NCBI RefSeq assembly: GCF_006385175.1
Contig: NZ_VFIY01000015.1
Coordinates: forward strand, 64,501-128,500
DNA: 64,000 bases
Direction of reading: 5' to 3'
Origin: Emcibacter nanhaiensis
GTDB lineage: Bacteria; Pseudomonadota; Alphaproteobacteria; Sphingomonadales; Emcibacteraceae
In this document: in pieces, positions 45,545 to 54,708 of the stretch
Layout: each line of letters begins with the position of its first letter
Numbering within the stretch: position 1 is the first letter of the stretch
Position numbers and translations under genes: made by a program
The notes under the pieces: generated by a model
Told to the model about the DNA's origin: nothing
The model's database searches: none
Seen by the model: the letters and a program-made list of their open reading frames with translations, nothing else

Positions 45545-46555
45545 TTATTTTGGATTTCTGGCGCTTTTGCGGATAATCAACTCACCCGGAATGCGCCGGT
45601 GGACCGGCTCTGCTTTTTCCTCCAGGTCGATCAGTTCCATGGCGGCTTCGGCCATTTCGTTAACCGGCTGGGAATAGGTGGTAAGATCGAAACTGGGCCA
45701 GGCGGCCATATCCACATCATCGAAGCCGACAATGGAAATCTCCCGCCCCACATCAAGGCCGAATTCATAGCGCGCCACTTCCAGGGCGCCGATGGCCATG
45801 TGATCGTTGGCGCAGAAAATGGCGTCCGGCCGGTCCGGGCTAGCCAGCAGTTCGCGAGTGGCCTGCCGGGCGCCTTCCAGCTGATAGTTGCCACAGGCGC
45901 GGAGTGGCGCCGTACCACCGGCGGCGGAAAGACCGGCGCGGAAACCCTCTTCCCGCTCCCGGTTGGTGGAACTGTTTTCCGCGCCGGCGAGGAAGGCCGG
46001 TCGCTGGTGACCACCAGCCATCAGGAATTCGGCGATTTTCCGGGCGCCGACAAAATTGTCTCCGGTCACGCTGGAGGTGCTGCCGTCTTCTGTCCGGCGG
46101 TTGATCAGCACAACCGGAATCCCGGCGTCCTTGCAATCGGCCGCCAGGTGGGAGGACAGGGTAGAGGACATCAGGATCAGGGCGTCTACCTGATAGCGCA
46201 GGATTTCCTCCAGTTCCGGATCGGAATCCCGTTGCGGGTCGCCGTTAAACAACAGGAAGCGGCGCCCCTGCCGGGACAGCCGTTTCATCAATTCCTCCAT
46301 CAAGGCCGGGTAGAAAGGATTATCCGCATAGCCCAGGGCGACGCCGGTAATCCCGGACTTGCGGGTGATCAGGGACTTGGCGATGAAGTTGGGCCGGTAA
46401 CCCAGTGCCTTGGCCGACGCCAGAACCTTTGCCTTGGTCTTGGCCGATATGCTGGCCCCGGGCGTAAAGGTGCGCGACACGGCCGATTGGGAAACGCCGG
46501 CGTGATCTGCCACATCATAGGCGGTTATGGCTTTCTTGGGACGTGTTCCGGCCAC
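45545..46555 (-). CDS. LacI family transcription regulator
   Basis: About 336 residues if started at GTG 46555, which has GGAG upstream; a longer frame to 46627 would overlap the ABM gene and gives an unlikely leader. LacI helix-turn-helix AITAYDVADHAGVSQSAVSRTFTPGASISAKTKAKVLASAKALGYRPN, then a sugar-binding-like core (GVALGYADNPFYPALMEELMKRL). Located downstream of the ABM gene in the same direction; a perfect LacI-style palindrome TTGCATTCGAATGCAA lies just upstream of that pair, suggesting autoregulation. Confidence 0.9.
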   Translation of the reverse strand: MAGTRPKKAITAYDVADHAGVSQSAVSRTFTPGASISAKTKAKVLASAKALGYRPNFIAKSLITRKSGITGVALGYADNPFYPALMEELMKRLSRQGRRFLLFNGDPQRDSDPELEEILRYQVDALILMSSTLSSHLAADCKDAGIPVVLINRRTEDGSTSSVTGDNFVGARKIAEFLMAGGHQRPAFLAGAENSSTNREREEGFRAGLSAAGGTAPLRACGNYQLEGARQATRELLASPDRPDAIFCANDHMAIGALEVARYEFGLDVGREISIVGFDDVDMAAWPSFDLTTYSQPVNEMAEAAMELIDLEEKAEPVHRRIPGELIIRKSARNPK

Positions 46556-46574
46556 TTGTTGCTTTGCTCCAATC

Positions 46575-46874
46575 CTAGAAATAATTTTCCACCAGCACAC
46601 TATGCACCACAACGGGCGGGTCAACAAAAAAAGGCCCGGCGTTCGCCCGCCAGGTCCGGAAACCGTCCGAGTCCCGGAAATGCACCATATGGTCCTCGAC
46701 CGTCTCCCAGGTCACCAGCAGGCGGTAACAGGCAGGATCCTCGATCACCTTCTCCAGCTTCATGCCGCGGCATCCCTTGGCGGCCTTGAAAACCGGCGCT
46801 GAATTTGCCACCGCGGCCTCGAAATCCGCCGCTCTGGCCGGGTCGATTTTGATCTGTGCAATTTCCTGAATCAT
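46575..46874 (-). CDS. Antibiotic biosynthesis monooxygenase (ABM) domain protein
   Basis: 99 residues from ATG 46874 (MIQEIAQIKI), with GGGAGG seven bases upstream; the longer frame is a shadow of the divergent gene. Ferredoxin-like ABM fold: KAAKGCRGMKLEKVIEDPACYRLLVTWETVEDHMVHFRDSDGFRTWRANAGPFF. Members oxidise quinol-type phenolics without cofactor or act as small binding proteins. It is divergent from the epimerase gene across a 16-bp palindrome and is followed by the LacI gene. Confidence 0.85.
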   Translation of the reverse strand: MIQEIAQIKIDPARAADFEAAVANSAPVFKAAKGCRGMKLEKVIEDPACYRLLVTWETVEDHMVHFRDSDGFRTWRANAGPFFVDPPVVVHSVLVENYF

Positions 46875-46889
46875 ATTTTGCCTCCCGTA

Positions 46890-46905
46890 TTGCATTCGAA
46901 TGCAA
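46890..46905. promoter_or_regulatory. LacI-type operator palindrome
   Basis: TTGCATTCGAATGCAA, a perfect 16-bp palindrome with central CG, the pattern of LacI-family operators. It lies between the divergent ABM and epimerase genes, 15 bp from the ABM start. Confidence 0.75.
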
Positions 46906-46941
46906 AATGGAGTATAAGTCGCTTCGGAGGTTAAATCAAGC

Positions 46942-47877
46942 ATGACAATAATCGTTACGGGAGCCGGGGGATTTGTGGGGCGACAGGTGGTCGCCAGATT
47001 GCTCGAATCAGGTCGCAAAGTGGTCGCCATGGACAGCAACCTGTCCGCTTTTGAAGAGCAGGACGGTCTGGTGCTGGTCGCCGGTGACCTGTGCGACCCG
47101 CACACTCTGGATAAAGCATTTGATCGGGATATAGAGGGCCTTGTTCATCTGGCCTCGGTCCCGGGCGGGGCGGCGGAACAGGATCCGGGCCTGTCCCGAC
47201 GGGTCAATATTGATGCCTCACTGGATCTGCTGGACAAAGCGAAGGCCGGCGGCGGCAAGCCGCGGGTGGTTTTTGCCAGCACCATTGCCGTCTACGGCGC
47301 CCCCTTGCCAGCGCAGGGTGTGGATGATTCGACGCCGTTGTTGCCAAAGCTGGTTTACGGCGCGCACAAGGCGATGATTGAAACCGCGGTGGGCACCATG
47401 TCCCGGCGCGGCGAGGTCGAAGGCATGAGTTTGCGCCTGCCGGGCATTGTCGCCCGGCCCAAGGGGCCGTCGGGGCTCAAATCCGCCTTCATGAGCAATC
47501 TGTTCCACGCTTTCCTGGCGGGCGAGGATTTCATCTGCCCGGTCTCTGCGCAGGCGACCATGTGGATGATGTCGGTGAGCCAGTGCGCGCAGAATATTGT
47601 GCATGGACTGGAGGTCGATCCGGGGCTGCTGCCGGCGTCGCGGGCCATGACCCTGCCGGCGCTCAATATCACAATGGAAGAACTTGTGGAGTCGGTGGCG
47701 CGGGCAACTGCGCAGAGTACATCACTGGTCAGTTATAAGCCGGACGGGGCGCTTGAAGCAGCCTTCGGCACCCATCCGCCGCTGACAACGGCAGCGGCAG
47801 ACCGGGGCGGTTTTTGTCATGACAAGGAAGTTGATGCGATGGTGGAAAGAGCCATTGGGGTTATCAAGGCGAGCTGA
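46942..47877 (+). CDS. NAD-dependent epimerase/dehydratase family protein, D-erythronate-dehydrogenase-like
   Basis: 311-residue extended SDR. GAGGFVG cofactor motif, catalytic Y-G-A-H-K (KLVYGAHKAMIE), MSLRLPGIVARP, as in DenD-type oxidoreductases. ATG 46942 follows CGGAGG. It is divergent from the ABM-LacI pair across the palindromic operator, so LacI control is likely. Substrate may be a sugar acid or an analogous polyhydroxy compound; unclear in this aromatic setting. Confidence 0.85.
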   Translation: MTIIVTGAGGFVGRQVVARLLESGRKVVAMDSNLSAFEEQDGLVLVAGDLCDPHTLDKAFDRDIEGLVHLASVPGGAAEQDPGLSRRVNIDASLDLLDKAKAGGGKPRVVFASTIAVYGAPLPAQGVDDSTPLLPKLVYGAHKAMIETAVGTMSRRGEVEGMSLRLPGIVARPKGPSGLKSAFMSNLFHAFLAGEDFICPVSAQATMWMMSVSQCAQNIVHGLEVDPGLLPASRAMTLPALNITMEELVESVARATAQSTSLVSYKPDGALEAAFGTHPPLTTAAADRGGFCHDKEVDAMVERAIGVIKAS

Positions 47878-47919
47878 CCGTAACAGCGGTAGCTGGTGTT
47901 TTAATCTGGGAGAAATCAA

Positions 47920-48918
47920 ATGCGTTTTCAAAGACTGGATCTGAATTTGCTGGTGGCGCTGGATGCCTTGCTGGCGGAAAAAAGTGTTTCGCAGGCGGCG
48001 GACAGGATTTGTCTGAGCCAGTCCGCGACCAGCAGTGCATTGGGGCGGCTCAGGGAATATTTTGAAGATGACCTGCTGGTGCTTAAAGGGCGCCAGATGG
48101 TGCTGACCCCCCGGGGCGAAGAGCTGATCGAACCGGTCAGGGCCGTGCTGGAGAAAATCCGCACAACCATCGCCATTGCGCCGCCGTTTGATCCCGCGAC
48201 CTCCGACCGGTCCATTGCCATCGCCGCCTCCGACTATGCCACTGAGGTATTGCTTTCGGCAGCAGTGCAGAAGCTGTCTGAGGAAGCGCCGCACATGCAG
48301 TTTGAAATCCTGCCTCTGACTGACAATCTGACCGAAAAGCTGGAGCGGGGCCAGATGGATTTGCTGATCACTATCGACAGCGCTATTTCCTCGGAGCACC
48401 CCAGTGAATTTTTGTTTGAAGATGATTATGTGGTTGTCGGTTGGGATGATAACCCGGCGCTTAAGCAACCGCTGACCAGGGAGATGTTCTTCGACATGGA
48501 ACATGTGGTGGTGCGGTTCGGAAAGTCGCGTGCCCCTTCCCATGTGGAACATTACCTCAATGACCAGTCGCTGATCCGCAAGGAACAGATCGCAGCGCCG
48601 TCCTTTATTTCCGTGGCCGGGTTTGTCATCGGCTCGAACCGCATCGCCACCATGCATCGGCGCCTGGCGCGCAGGCTGGCCCGGGTGCTGCCGCTGAAAG
48701 TGATGCCAGTACCGATTGAAATCCCGTCGGTCAGGCTTTCTGTGCAGTGGAGCAGCGCCAGCTGCAATGATCCCGCGATCGAATGGATGGTGGACCATCT
48801 GCGGGATATCGCAAAGGAAAAGGCGCCGTCCGGCGTGGTGCATGACGGCATCGACTGGGGCGGGGATCGTAAACAGAGGGGAGCGGGCGGCGGGGTTCGT
48901 CCGGGAGTATTCGGCTAG
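47920..48918 (+). CDS. LysR family transcription regulator (NodD/LinR-like)
   Basis: 332 residues. N-terminal winged helix LDLNLLVALDALLAEKSVSQAADRICLSQSATSSALGRLREYF, the NodD/LinR/PnbR subgroup pattern, and an effector-binding domain from about residue 95. ATG 47920 follows GGGAGAAATC. Lies upstream in the same direction as the SDR-CrtI-VOC-FMO operon, which it probably activates in response to a phenolic effector. Confidence 0.9.
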   Translation: MRFQRLDLNLLVALDALLAEKSVSQAADRICLSQSATSSALGRLREYFEDDLLVLKGRQMVLTPRGEELIEPVRAVLEKIRTTIAIAPPFDPATSDRSIAIAASDYATEVLLSAAVQKLSEEAPHMQFEILPLTDNLTEKLERGQMDLLITIDSAISSEHPSEFLFEDDYVVVGWDDNPALKQPLTREMFFDMEHVVVRFGKSRAPSHVEHYLNDQSLIRKEQIAAPSFISVAGFVIGSNRIATMHRRLARRLARVLPLKVMPVPIEIPSVRLSVQWSSASCNDPAIEWMVDHLRDIAKEKAPSGVVHDGIDWGGDRKQRGAGGGVRPGVFG

Positions 48919-48959
48919 CCTCAACAGTCTCTATAGATAATCTGAACAAGGAGTAGATC

Positions 48960-49763
48960 ATGGAAAATCGTGGCCTGCTGGCCGGCAAGGTGGCCATAAT
49001 CACCGGCGCCGCCGGCGGAATTGGCGCGGCGACTGCGGAACTGATGCTGGCGCGCGGCGCGTCGGTGGTGTTGGCCGACATTGCTTTTGACCGGGCGCAG
49101 CAATTGGCCGGTCGGCTTGGCGAAAACTGCTGGCCGGTGGAGCTTGACCTGGCGTCTGAAGAGTCGATCAAAGCCATGGTGGAGAAAGCCGTCAGCCATT
49201 TCGGCCGGCTCGATATCCTGCATAATAATGCGGCGGCGCTCGGGCCGGACATCGCTGAAGCCGACGGGGATGTGGAGCATATGCAGACCCGCATCTGGGA
49301 CATGGCCTTCACCGTCAATTGCCGCGGCAGCATGATTGCCACCCGGGAGGCCCTGCCGCATCTGGTGCAGAGCAAGGGCTGTGTGATCAATACGGTGTCC
49401 AACCTGGCCCTGCAGGGACATGTGATCCAGGCGGCCTATAGTGCCTCCAAGGCGGCGATCATCCAGATGACCCGCTCGGTGGCGGCATCCCATGGCCGCA
49501 AGGGTGTGCGCGCCAATGCGGTGGCGCCGGGCATGACCATGACCCCGGCCCTCAAGGAGGCCTTCCCCCCGCATATCCGCAAGCTGGTGGAGGATGAAAC
49601 CCTGCGCGACCAACTGGGCGAACCGGAAGATATCGCCGAAGTGGCGGCGTTCCTCGCCTCTGACGCGGCGCGCAATATTACCGGACAAGTGATCGTCGCT
49701 GACGGCGGTCTCGCCAGTCATGTGCCGGGCATTGCCGGTTTCATGGCGCTTGGCGACAATTAG
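48960..49763 (+). CDS. Short-chain dehydrogenase/reductase
   Basis: 267-residue classical SDR: ITGAAGGIGAATAELMLARGA, HNNAAAL, and catalytic Y160-S-A-S-K164. ATG 48960 follows AAGGAGTAGATC. First enzyme of the rightward cluster ending at 54699; the CrtI-like gene starts 21 bp later. Likely alcohol or ketone interconversion in that pathway. Confidence 0.9.
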   Translation: MENRGLLAGKVAIITGAAGGIGAATAELMLARGASVVLADIAFDRAQQLAGRLGENCWPVELDLASEESIKAMVEKAVSHFGRLDILHNNAAALGPDIAEADGDVEHMQTRIWDMAFTVNCRGSMIATREALPHLVQSKGCVINTVSNLALQGHVIQAAYSASKAAIIQMTRSVAASHGRKGVRANAVAPGMTMTPALKEAFPPHIRKLVEDETLRDQLGEPEDIAEVAAFLASDAARNITGQVIVADGGLASHVPGIAGFMALGDN

Positions 49764-49784
49764 AGAATTTACGGGAGTGAGAGA

Positions 49785-51374
49785 ATGAGTGACTATGATA
49801 TCGTCGCCCTCGGCGGCGGCCACAATGGCCTGACCGCGGCGGCCTATATGGCCAAGGCCGGAAAAAAGGTTCTGGTACTGGAGCGCAAGCCCCATGCCGG
49901 CGGCGGGGTATCGACCCGGGAACTGACCCTGCCGGGCTACCATCATGACGAACACAGCAACGTGCATATCATGATCCAGGGCAATCCCATGCTGCGGGAG
50001 GATGAACTGGGCCTGCTGAGCAAATTCGGCCTGGAATATAACTATCCCGAGCTGCCCCATGCCACCATTTTCGACGACGGCCGGGTGATCCTGTCCTACA
50101 AGGACCTGGACAAGACCTGCGAAGGCATTGCCAAATTTTCCGAGAAGGATGCGGAAGCTTACCGCAAATTCGTGCATATGAGCCAGCAGGTGCTGCCCAT
50201 GTTCATGGCCGGCCTGTATGCGCCGCCGTTTCCGATGGGCGCCTTTGTCGCCATGATGGACCAGAGCGATGAAGGCCGCTTCCTACTCGACATCATGTCG
50301 CGCAGCGCCCTTGATGTGGCCGACATGTATTTTGAAAGCGACCTGCTGAAAATTCATATTGTGCGGCTGGTCACGGAAAACCTGCAGATGCCCGATGAGC
50401 TGGGCACCGGCATGGGCGCTTTCCTGATGCCGGGCATTATCCATACCTACGGCGTGTCGCAACCGGTCGGCGGCAGCGGCAAGCTGACCGAGGCGCTGAT
50501 CCGCTGTATCGAACATTACGGCGGCGAGGTCCGTTGCAATGCCGAGGTCGGCAAGGTGCTGACCTCTTCCGGCAAGGCCGCCGGGGTCGAGCTGGTGGAC
50601 GGCGAAACCTTTATGGCGAAAGACGGTGTCATTGGCGCCATTCATCCCCATGTGCTGCGCAAGTTCGTCGACGGGGTGCCGGAACCGGTGCTGAAGCGGG
50701 CGGAAAATGTCACACCTTCCACCTTCTCCATCTGCCTCACCCATATGGCGCTCAAGGAACGGGCCAGGCTCTATGCGCCCGAGGCAGAGGGTGCGGTGAT
50801 GACAGAACTGATGTCCACCGACAGCATGCACGAGATGCTGCTGGATTATGACAAGCTGCGCCGCGGTTATATCCCGGACCGCCGCCTGATCGCCGGCGGC
50901 GACAATACGGTCAATGACCCGACCAGGGCCCCGGCCGGCGCCGGGGTCTTTTACGGCGTGACCTTCGCCCCCTATGAGCTTTATGACGGCGGCCACGCGC
51001 GTTGGGACGAGGTCAAGGAAGAGGTGGCAGACGGCAGCCTCGCCTATTATCGCAAGTTCTACAGCAACCTCACTGACGACAATATCCTGGCCCGGCTGGT
51101 GCGCTCGCCGCTGGATCACGAACGCGACAGCCCGGCGAGCTTCCTCAAGGGCGACGTGCATGGCTGCGCCCCCTTCATGTATCAGTCGGTCGGTCACCGC
51201 CCGACCCCGGACCTGGGTCACTTCACCGTGCCCGGGGTGGAGGGCCTCTATCTGGTCGGCCCCTTCATGCATCCCGGCGGCGGGGTATTCGGCGCCGGTC
51301 GCGCCACGGCGATCCAGATGATGGACGACATGGATATTGATTATGACAAGGTTCTGGGCGGAGACGTGCAATGA
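49785..51374 (+). CDS. FAD-dependent oxidoreductase, CrtI/PYROXD2-like
   Basis: 529 residues, paralogue of the enzyme at 30646. N-terminal FAD motif GGGHNGLTAAAYMAKAGKKVLVLERKPHAGGG and C-terminal VEGLYLVGPFMHPGGGVFGAGRATAIQMM. No carotenoid biosynthesis genes are near. Coupled by an ATGA overlap to a 79-residue membrane-like protein and flanked by an SDR and an extradiol-type enzyme, so a desaturation or oxidation step on a cyclic substrate before ring cleavage is a reasonable guess. Confidence 0.86.
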   Translation: MSDYDIVALGGGHNGLTAAAYMAKAGKKVLVLERKPHAGGGVSTRELTLPGYHHDEHSNVHIMIQGNPMLREDELGLLSKFGLEYNYPELPHATIFDDGRVILSYKDLDKTCEGIAKFSEKDAEAYRKFVHMSQQVLPMFMAGLYAPPFPMGAFVAMMDQSDEGRFLLDIMSRSALDVADMYFESDLLKIHIVRLVTENLQMPDELGTGMGAFLMPGIIHTYGVSQPVGGSGKLTEALIRCIEHYGGEVRCNAEVGKVLTSSGKAAGVELVDGETFMAKDGVIGAIHPHVLRKFVDGVPEPVLKRAENVTPSTFSICLTHMALKERARLYAPEAEGAVMTELMSTDSMHEMLLDYDKLRRGYIPDRRLIAGGDNTVNDPTRAPAGAGVFYGVTFAPYELYDGGHARWDEVKEEVADGSLAYYRKFYSNLTDDNILARLVRSPLDHERDSPASFLKGDVHGCAPFMYQSVGHRPTPDLGHFTVPGVEGLYLVGPFMHPGGGVFGAGRATAIQMMDDMDIDYDKVLGGDVQ

Positions 51375-51610
51375 GTAATAAAAAGAATGTGATGAAGATC
51401 TATGACGGCCAGAACAAGGAACTGATGACGGTCCGCAAGCTGGAGCAGGATGGCAACGACCTGGTGATCACCGGCAAGATCTTCGGCGCCATGCCCATGA
51501 AGGCCCGCATCAGCCCGGACCAGGCAAGGGCGGCGCTGAAAATGCTGTCTTTCCAGCTTGTGATCTTCCTGCTGACCTTCCTGTTCCGACCGGGCAAGAA
51601 GGAGGACTGA
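51371..51610 (+). CDS. Small protein with C-terminal hydrophobic segment, coupled to the CrtI-like enzyme
   Basis: 79 residues. The first 55 look like a small beta-rich domain (MKIYDGQNKELMTVRKLEQDGNDLVITGKIFGAMPMKARI), followed by a hydrophobic stretch FQLVIFLLTFLF and a basic tail. It overlaps the preceding gene's stop codon by ATGA, evidence for genuine coupled translation. No known family recognised. It may anchor or assist the flavoenzyme at the membrane. Confidence 0.75.
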   Translation: MSNKKNVMKIYDGQNKELMTVRKLEQDGNDLVITGKIFGAMPMKARISPDQARAALKMLSFQLVIFLLTFLFRPGKKED

Positions 51611-51707
51611 GGTGGTTCCGTCCCGTCGATAGCTGGCCTCGATAAAAACGACTTCTATCCCTTCCGTTCGCGGGTCATACTTTGGACAAAGACAAAGGAA
51701 TGATTTG

Positions 51708-52763
51708 ATGAGCATATTAGGTGTAGAAAGCGTTATCTTCGGCGTGGACGACCTCGAAACCTGCACCAGGTTCTGGGAGGACTTCGGTCTTGTGCCAGTC
51801 TCCCGCGATGAGACGGAAAGCATTTTTGAAGTGGCCAGCGGATCGCGGGTGATCGTGCGCCGGAATGGCGACGCGCGCCTGCCGCAGCCGTTCGAGGGCA
51901 ATGGCGTCAAGGAAACCATCTGGGGCGTTGACAGCGAAGAAAACCTGGAAAAACTGGTCGCGGGTCTGGCCGAGGACCTGGAAGTGACCCGGGATGCGGA
52001 CGGCACCGCCCATTGCGTCTGTCCCGACGGGCAACCGATCGGGCTTAGGGTCTGGAACAAACGCGATGTGCTTTCCCAGCCCGATGCGGTCAATGCGCCG
52101 GGCTGCATCCAGCGGCTCAACCAGCATCGTAAATGGCGCCACAAGGCAATCCCCAAGACCATCAACCATGTGGTGTTTTTCTCGGACGACTATGTGTCGT
52201 CCTATGAATTTTACCGGGACAAGCTGGGCTTCCGCTATACGGATCATTCCAAGGGCGTAGGCATTTTCGCCCGGGCTGACGGCACCTATGAACATCACAG
52301 CATTTTCTGGGTCAACACGGACCTGCCTGTCGCGCCGGATCATTTCGGTTTCATGCATATCGCTTTCGGTCTCGAGGATATCGATGAAGTAATGCTGGGC
52401 GCCAACATCATGGACAAGAAGGGCTGGAAGAACACTTCCATGAACAGTTCCGGCGGTATTTCCCGGCACCGTATTTCCTCTGCCATTTATTATTACATCG
52501 ATAATCCCTGTGGCGGCGAGGCGGAATATCATGCCGACACCGACTATCTGGATGACAACTGGGTGCCCCGGGCCTGGGACTTCAAGTTCGGGTCGCTCTT
52601 ATGGTCCCACAATGCGCCGCCGATTTTCCGCGGTGACGACATCCCCTGGGACATGACGTTTGACGCAGACGAAAGTTCGTTCGAGCCCTACCGCAAGGCC
52701 AACAAAAAGGATCTGGACAAGGATCTGGCCGGTCTGACGGACGACGACGAACACGCAATTTAA
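51708..52763 (+). CDS. Two-module VOC protein, extradiol ring-cleavage dioxygenase-like
   Basis: 351 residues from ATG 51708. Two VOC modules, as in type I extradiol dioxygenases: the first from residue about 3 (GVESVIFGVDDLETCTRFW) and the second from about 145 (KTINHVVFFSDDYVSSYEFYRDKLGFRY). Candidate metal ligands are His in KTINHVVF, His in FGFMHIAFG and Glu in GGEAEYHADTDY. The C-terminal DDNWVPRAWDF continues as in 2,3-dihydroxybiphenyl dioxygenase relatives. Followed by an FAD monooxygenase that could produce the diol it cleaves. Confidence 0.83.
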   Translation: MSILGVESVIFGVDDLETCTRFWEDFGLVPVSRDETESIFEVASGSRVIVRRNGDARLPQPFEGNGVKETIWGVDSEENLEKLVAGLAEDLEVTRDADGTAHCVCPDGQPIGLRVWNKRDVLSQPDAVNAPGCIQRLNQHRKWRHKAIPKTINHVVFFSDDYVSSYEFYRDKLGFRYTDHSKGVGIFARADGTYEHHSIFWVNTDLPVAPDHFGFMHIAFGLEDIDEVMLGANIMDKKGWKNTSMNSSGGISRHRISSAIYYYIDNPCGGEAEYHADTDYLDDNWVPRAWDFKFGSLLWSHNAPPIFRGDDIPWDMTFDADESSFEPYRKANKKDLDKDLAGLTDDDEHAI

Positions 52764-52788
52764 CAGTATAATTTAAAGGGAGGCCCTT

Positions 52789-53913
52789 ATGGCAATCCGC
52801 AAGGTTCTTATCATTGGCGGCGGGATTGGCGGGCTGTGCGCCGCCATCGGTTTCCGCCGCAAGGGGATCGAGGTTGATCTGGTGGAGATCAGTGAAACAT
52901 CCAAAGTTTATCATGTCGGCATTATTGTGCAGGCCAATGTGGTCCGCGCCCTGAAGGAGCTCGGCGTTGCTGACGAGGCGGTGGCCGTCGGCTTCCCCTA
53001 CAGCGGCTTCGAAATGCAGGATCCCGAAGGCAATACCATCGTCCGCGAGTATGGCCCGAAACTGGCCGGCGAGGACTATCCCACCGACCTGGGTATGGCC
53101 CGTCCGGCCCTGCATGACGTGCTGATCAAGGCCACCCGCGAGACTGGGGCCAACATGCACTTTGGCGTGACCTTTGAAAAGCTCGATGATCAGGGCGATC
53201 ATGTTCATGTCACCTTTACTGACGGCAGCGAGGGCGATTATGATATGGTGATCGGGGCCGACGGCGCCTATTCCAGTGTGCGCAAGTTCCTGTTCCCGGA
53301 CCTGCCGGCGCCGAAATTTACCGGCCAGGGGGTGTGGCGCTACAACCTGCCTCGGCCCAAGGACGTGACCCATTCGGTGATGATGGACGGCATTCCCGGC
53401 GGCAAGGCGGGCTACGTGCCGCTGACCGAAGATACGATTTATATTCTCTATGTCGGCGCCGAGCCGGGCAACCCGTTCTTCCCAACAGAAACGCTGGCCG
53501 ATGAATTCAAAAAACGGCTTGAGCCCTACGGCGGCCGCATTCCGGAACTGGCGAAACAGATTACCGATCCGGAGCTGGTGGTCTACCGGCCGCTGGAGGT
53601 CTGTTTTGTGCCCGATCCCTGGTACCGCGGCCGCATTGTCCTGATGGGGGACGCTGCCCATGCCGGTACGCCGCATCTTGGCCAAGGGGCGGCCCAGGCC
53701 ATCGAGGATGCGGTGGTGCTGGCCGAGCTGGCGGCGACGGAACAGGAAATGGAACCCATGCTGCGCCATTATATGGATCGCCGGCTGGAACGGACCCGCT
53801 TCATCTGGGAAAGCTCGATCCAGATCGGCGAATGGGAGCAGCATCCGACACCGGACGCCAATGCGGCGGCCTTGATGAAGAAGATGCTGGAAGTGGTCTC
53901 GGCACCGATCTAG
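52789..53913 (+). CDS. FAD-dependent aromatic-type monooxygenase
   Basis: 374 residues, class A flavoprotein hydroxylase: dinucleotide-binding GGGIGGLCAAIGFRRKG at 10-26, DG-motif MVIGADGAYSSVRKFLFPD, and second FAD motif GRIVLMGDAAHAGTPHLGQGAAQAIEDAVVLAE. ATG 52789 follows AGGGAGGCC. Immediately downstream of the extradiol-type enzyme and upstream of an SDR; ring hydroxylation of a phenol is the likely job. Exact substrate not visible. Confidence 0.9.
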   Translation: MAIRKVLIIGGGIGGLCAAIGFRRKGIEVDLVEISETSKVYHVGIIVQANVVRALKELGVADEAVAVGFPYSGFEMQDPEGNTIVREYGPKLAGEDYPTDLGMARPALHDVLIKATRETGANMHFGVTFEKLDDQGDHVHVTFTDGSEGDYDMVIGADGAYSSVRKFLFPDLPAPKFTGQGVWRYNLPRPKDVTHSVMMDGIPGGKAGYVPLTEDTIYILYVGAEPGNPFFPTETLADEFKKRLEPYGGRIPELAKQITDPELVVYRPLEVCFVPDPWYRGRIVLMGDAAHAGTPHLGQGAAQAIEDAVVLAELAATEQEMEPMLRHYMDRRLERTRFIWESSIQIGEWEQHPTPDANAAALMKKMLEVVSAPI

Positions 53914-53934
53914 GCCGAACCAAAAGAGAGGCAG

Positions 53935-54699
53935 ATGAAGGATTTCACCGGAAAAACGGCCTTGGTCACGGGAAGCACAACCGGCATCGGCCTGGCTATG
54001 GCGGAAGCCCTGGCGGCCGAGGGCGCTCATGTGCTGATCAACAGCGAGGATGCAGCCCTGTGTGACGAAGTGGCGGGCCGTCTCAATGCTGACGGTCATA
54101 GGGCGACGTCATTGCTGTTTGACTTGTCCGATAGCCGTGGACTGCCCGATTTTGCAAAAAAGGCACTGGCGGTGGACGGCAAAATCGACTGCCTGTTCTG
54201 CAACGCCGGGATCACCGGCTCCAAACGACGCGGTGAGGAGGGCTATGAGGACGAGGTGGAAAAAGTCTTCGCCATCAACCTGCATCATAGCCGGATCCTC
54301 TGCGATCATATCGTCCCCCACATGGCGGAAAATGGCGGCGGCAGCGTGGTGCTAACCTCCAGCCTGTCCGGCCTCAGGGGCAACAAGTCGATCGGAGTTT
54401 ACAGCCTGACCAAGGCCGCCGTCGCCCAATTGGCCCGGGATCTGGCTGTGGGCTTCGGTCCGGACAATGTCCGGGTCAACAGCATTTCCCCCGGCCTGAT
54501 CGCCACCGGCTGGGAAAAGAATATCCTGTCAAACCCGGAAGCGGCCGAACGGCGCATGCGGATGACGCCGCTCCGGCGTGTGGGGCAACCGCAGGAGATC
54601 GCCAACGCCGCCCTGTTCCTGGCTTCCGACAAGGCCAGCTTCATCACCGGCCACAATCTTGTCGTCGACGGCGGCACCGTGATTACAGACGGAAATTAG
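53935..54699 (+). CDS. Short-chain dehydrogenase/reductase
   Basis: 254-residue classical SDR: VTGSTTGIGLAMAEALAAEGA, FCNAG, and catalytic Y156-S-L-T-K160 with Ser142/143. ATG 53935 follows AAGAGAGG. Last gene of the rightward cluster and convergent with the O-methyltransferase operon 10 bp away; no clear terminator separates the two. Confidence 0.9.
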   Translation: MKDFTGKTALVTGSTTGIGLAMAEALAAEGAHVLINSEDAALCDEVAGRLNADGHRATSLLFDLSDSRGLPDFAKKALAVDGKIDCLFCNAGITGSKRRGEEGYEDEVEKVFAINLHHSRILCDHIVPHMAENGGGSVVLTSSLSGLRGNKSIGVYSLTKAAVAQLARDLAVGFGPDNVRVNSISPGLIATGWEKNILSNPEAAERRMRMTPLRRVGQPQEIANAALFLASDKASFITGHNLVVDGGTVITDGN

Positions 54700-54708
54700 G
54701 GATCAATA

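Noticed and set aside
46571-47105. ABM gene starting as far upstream as 47105
   Set aside because: The extra 77 codons are antisense to the epimerase gene; GGGAGG before ATG 46874 fixes the start.
52582-54099. 505-codon frame opposite the FAD monooxygenase
   Set aside because: No motif, no start signal; plus-strand genes explain the region.
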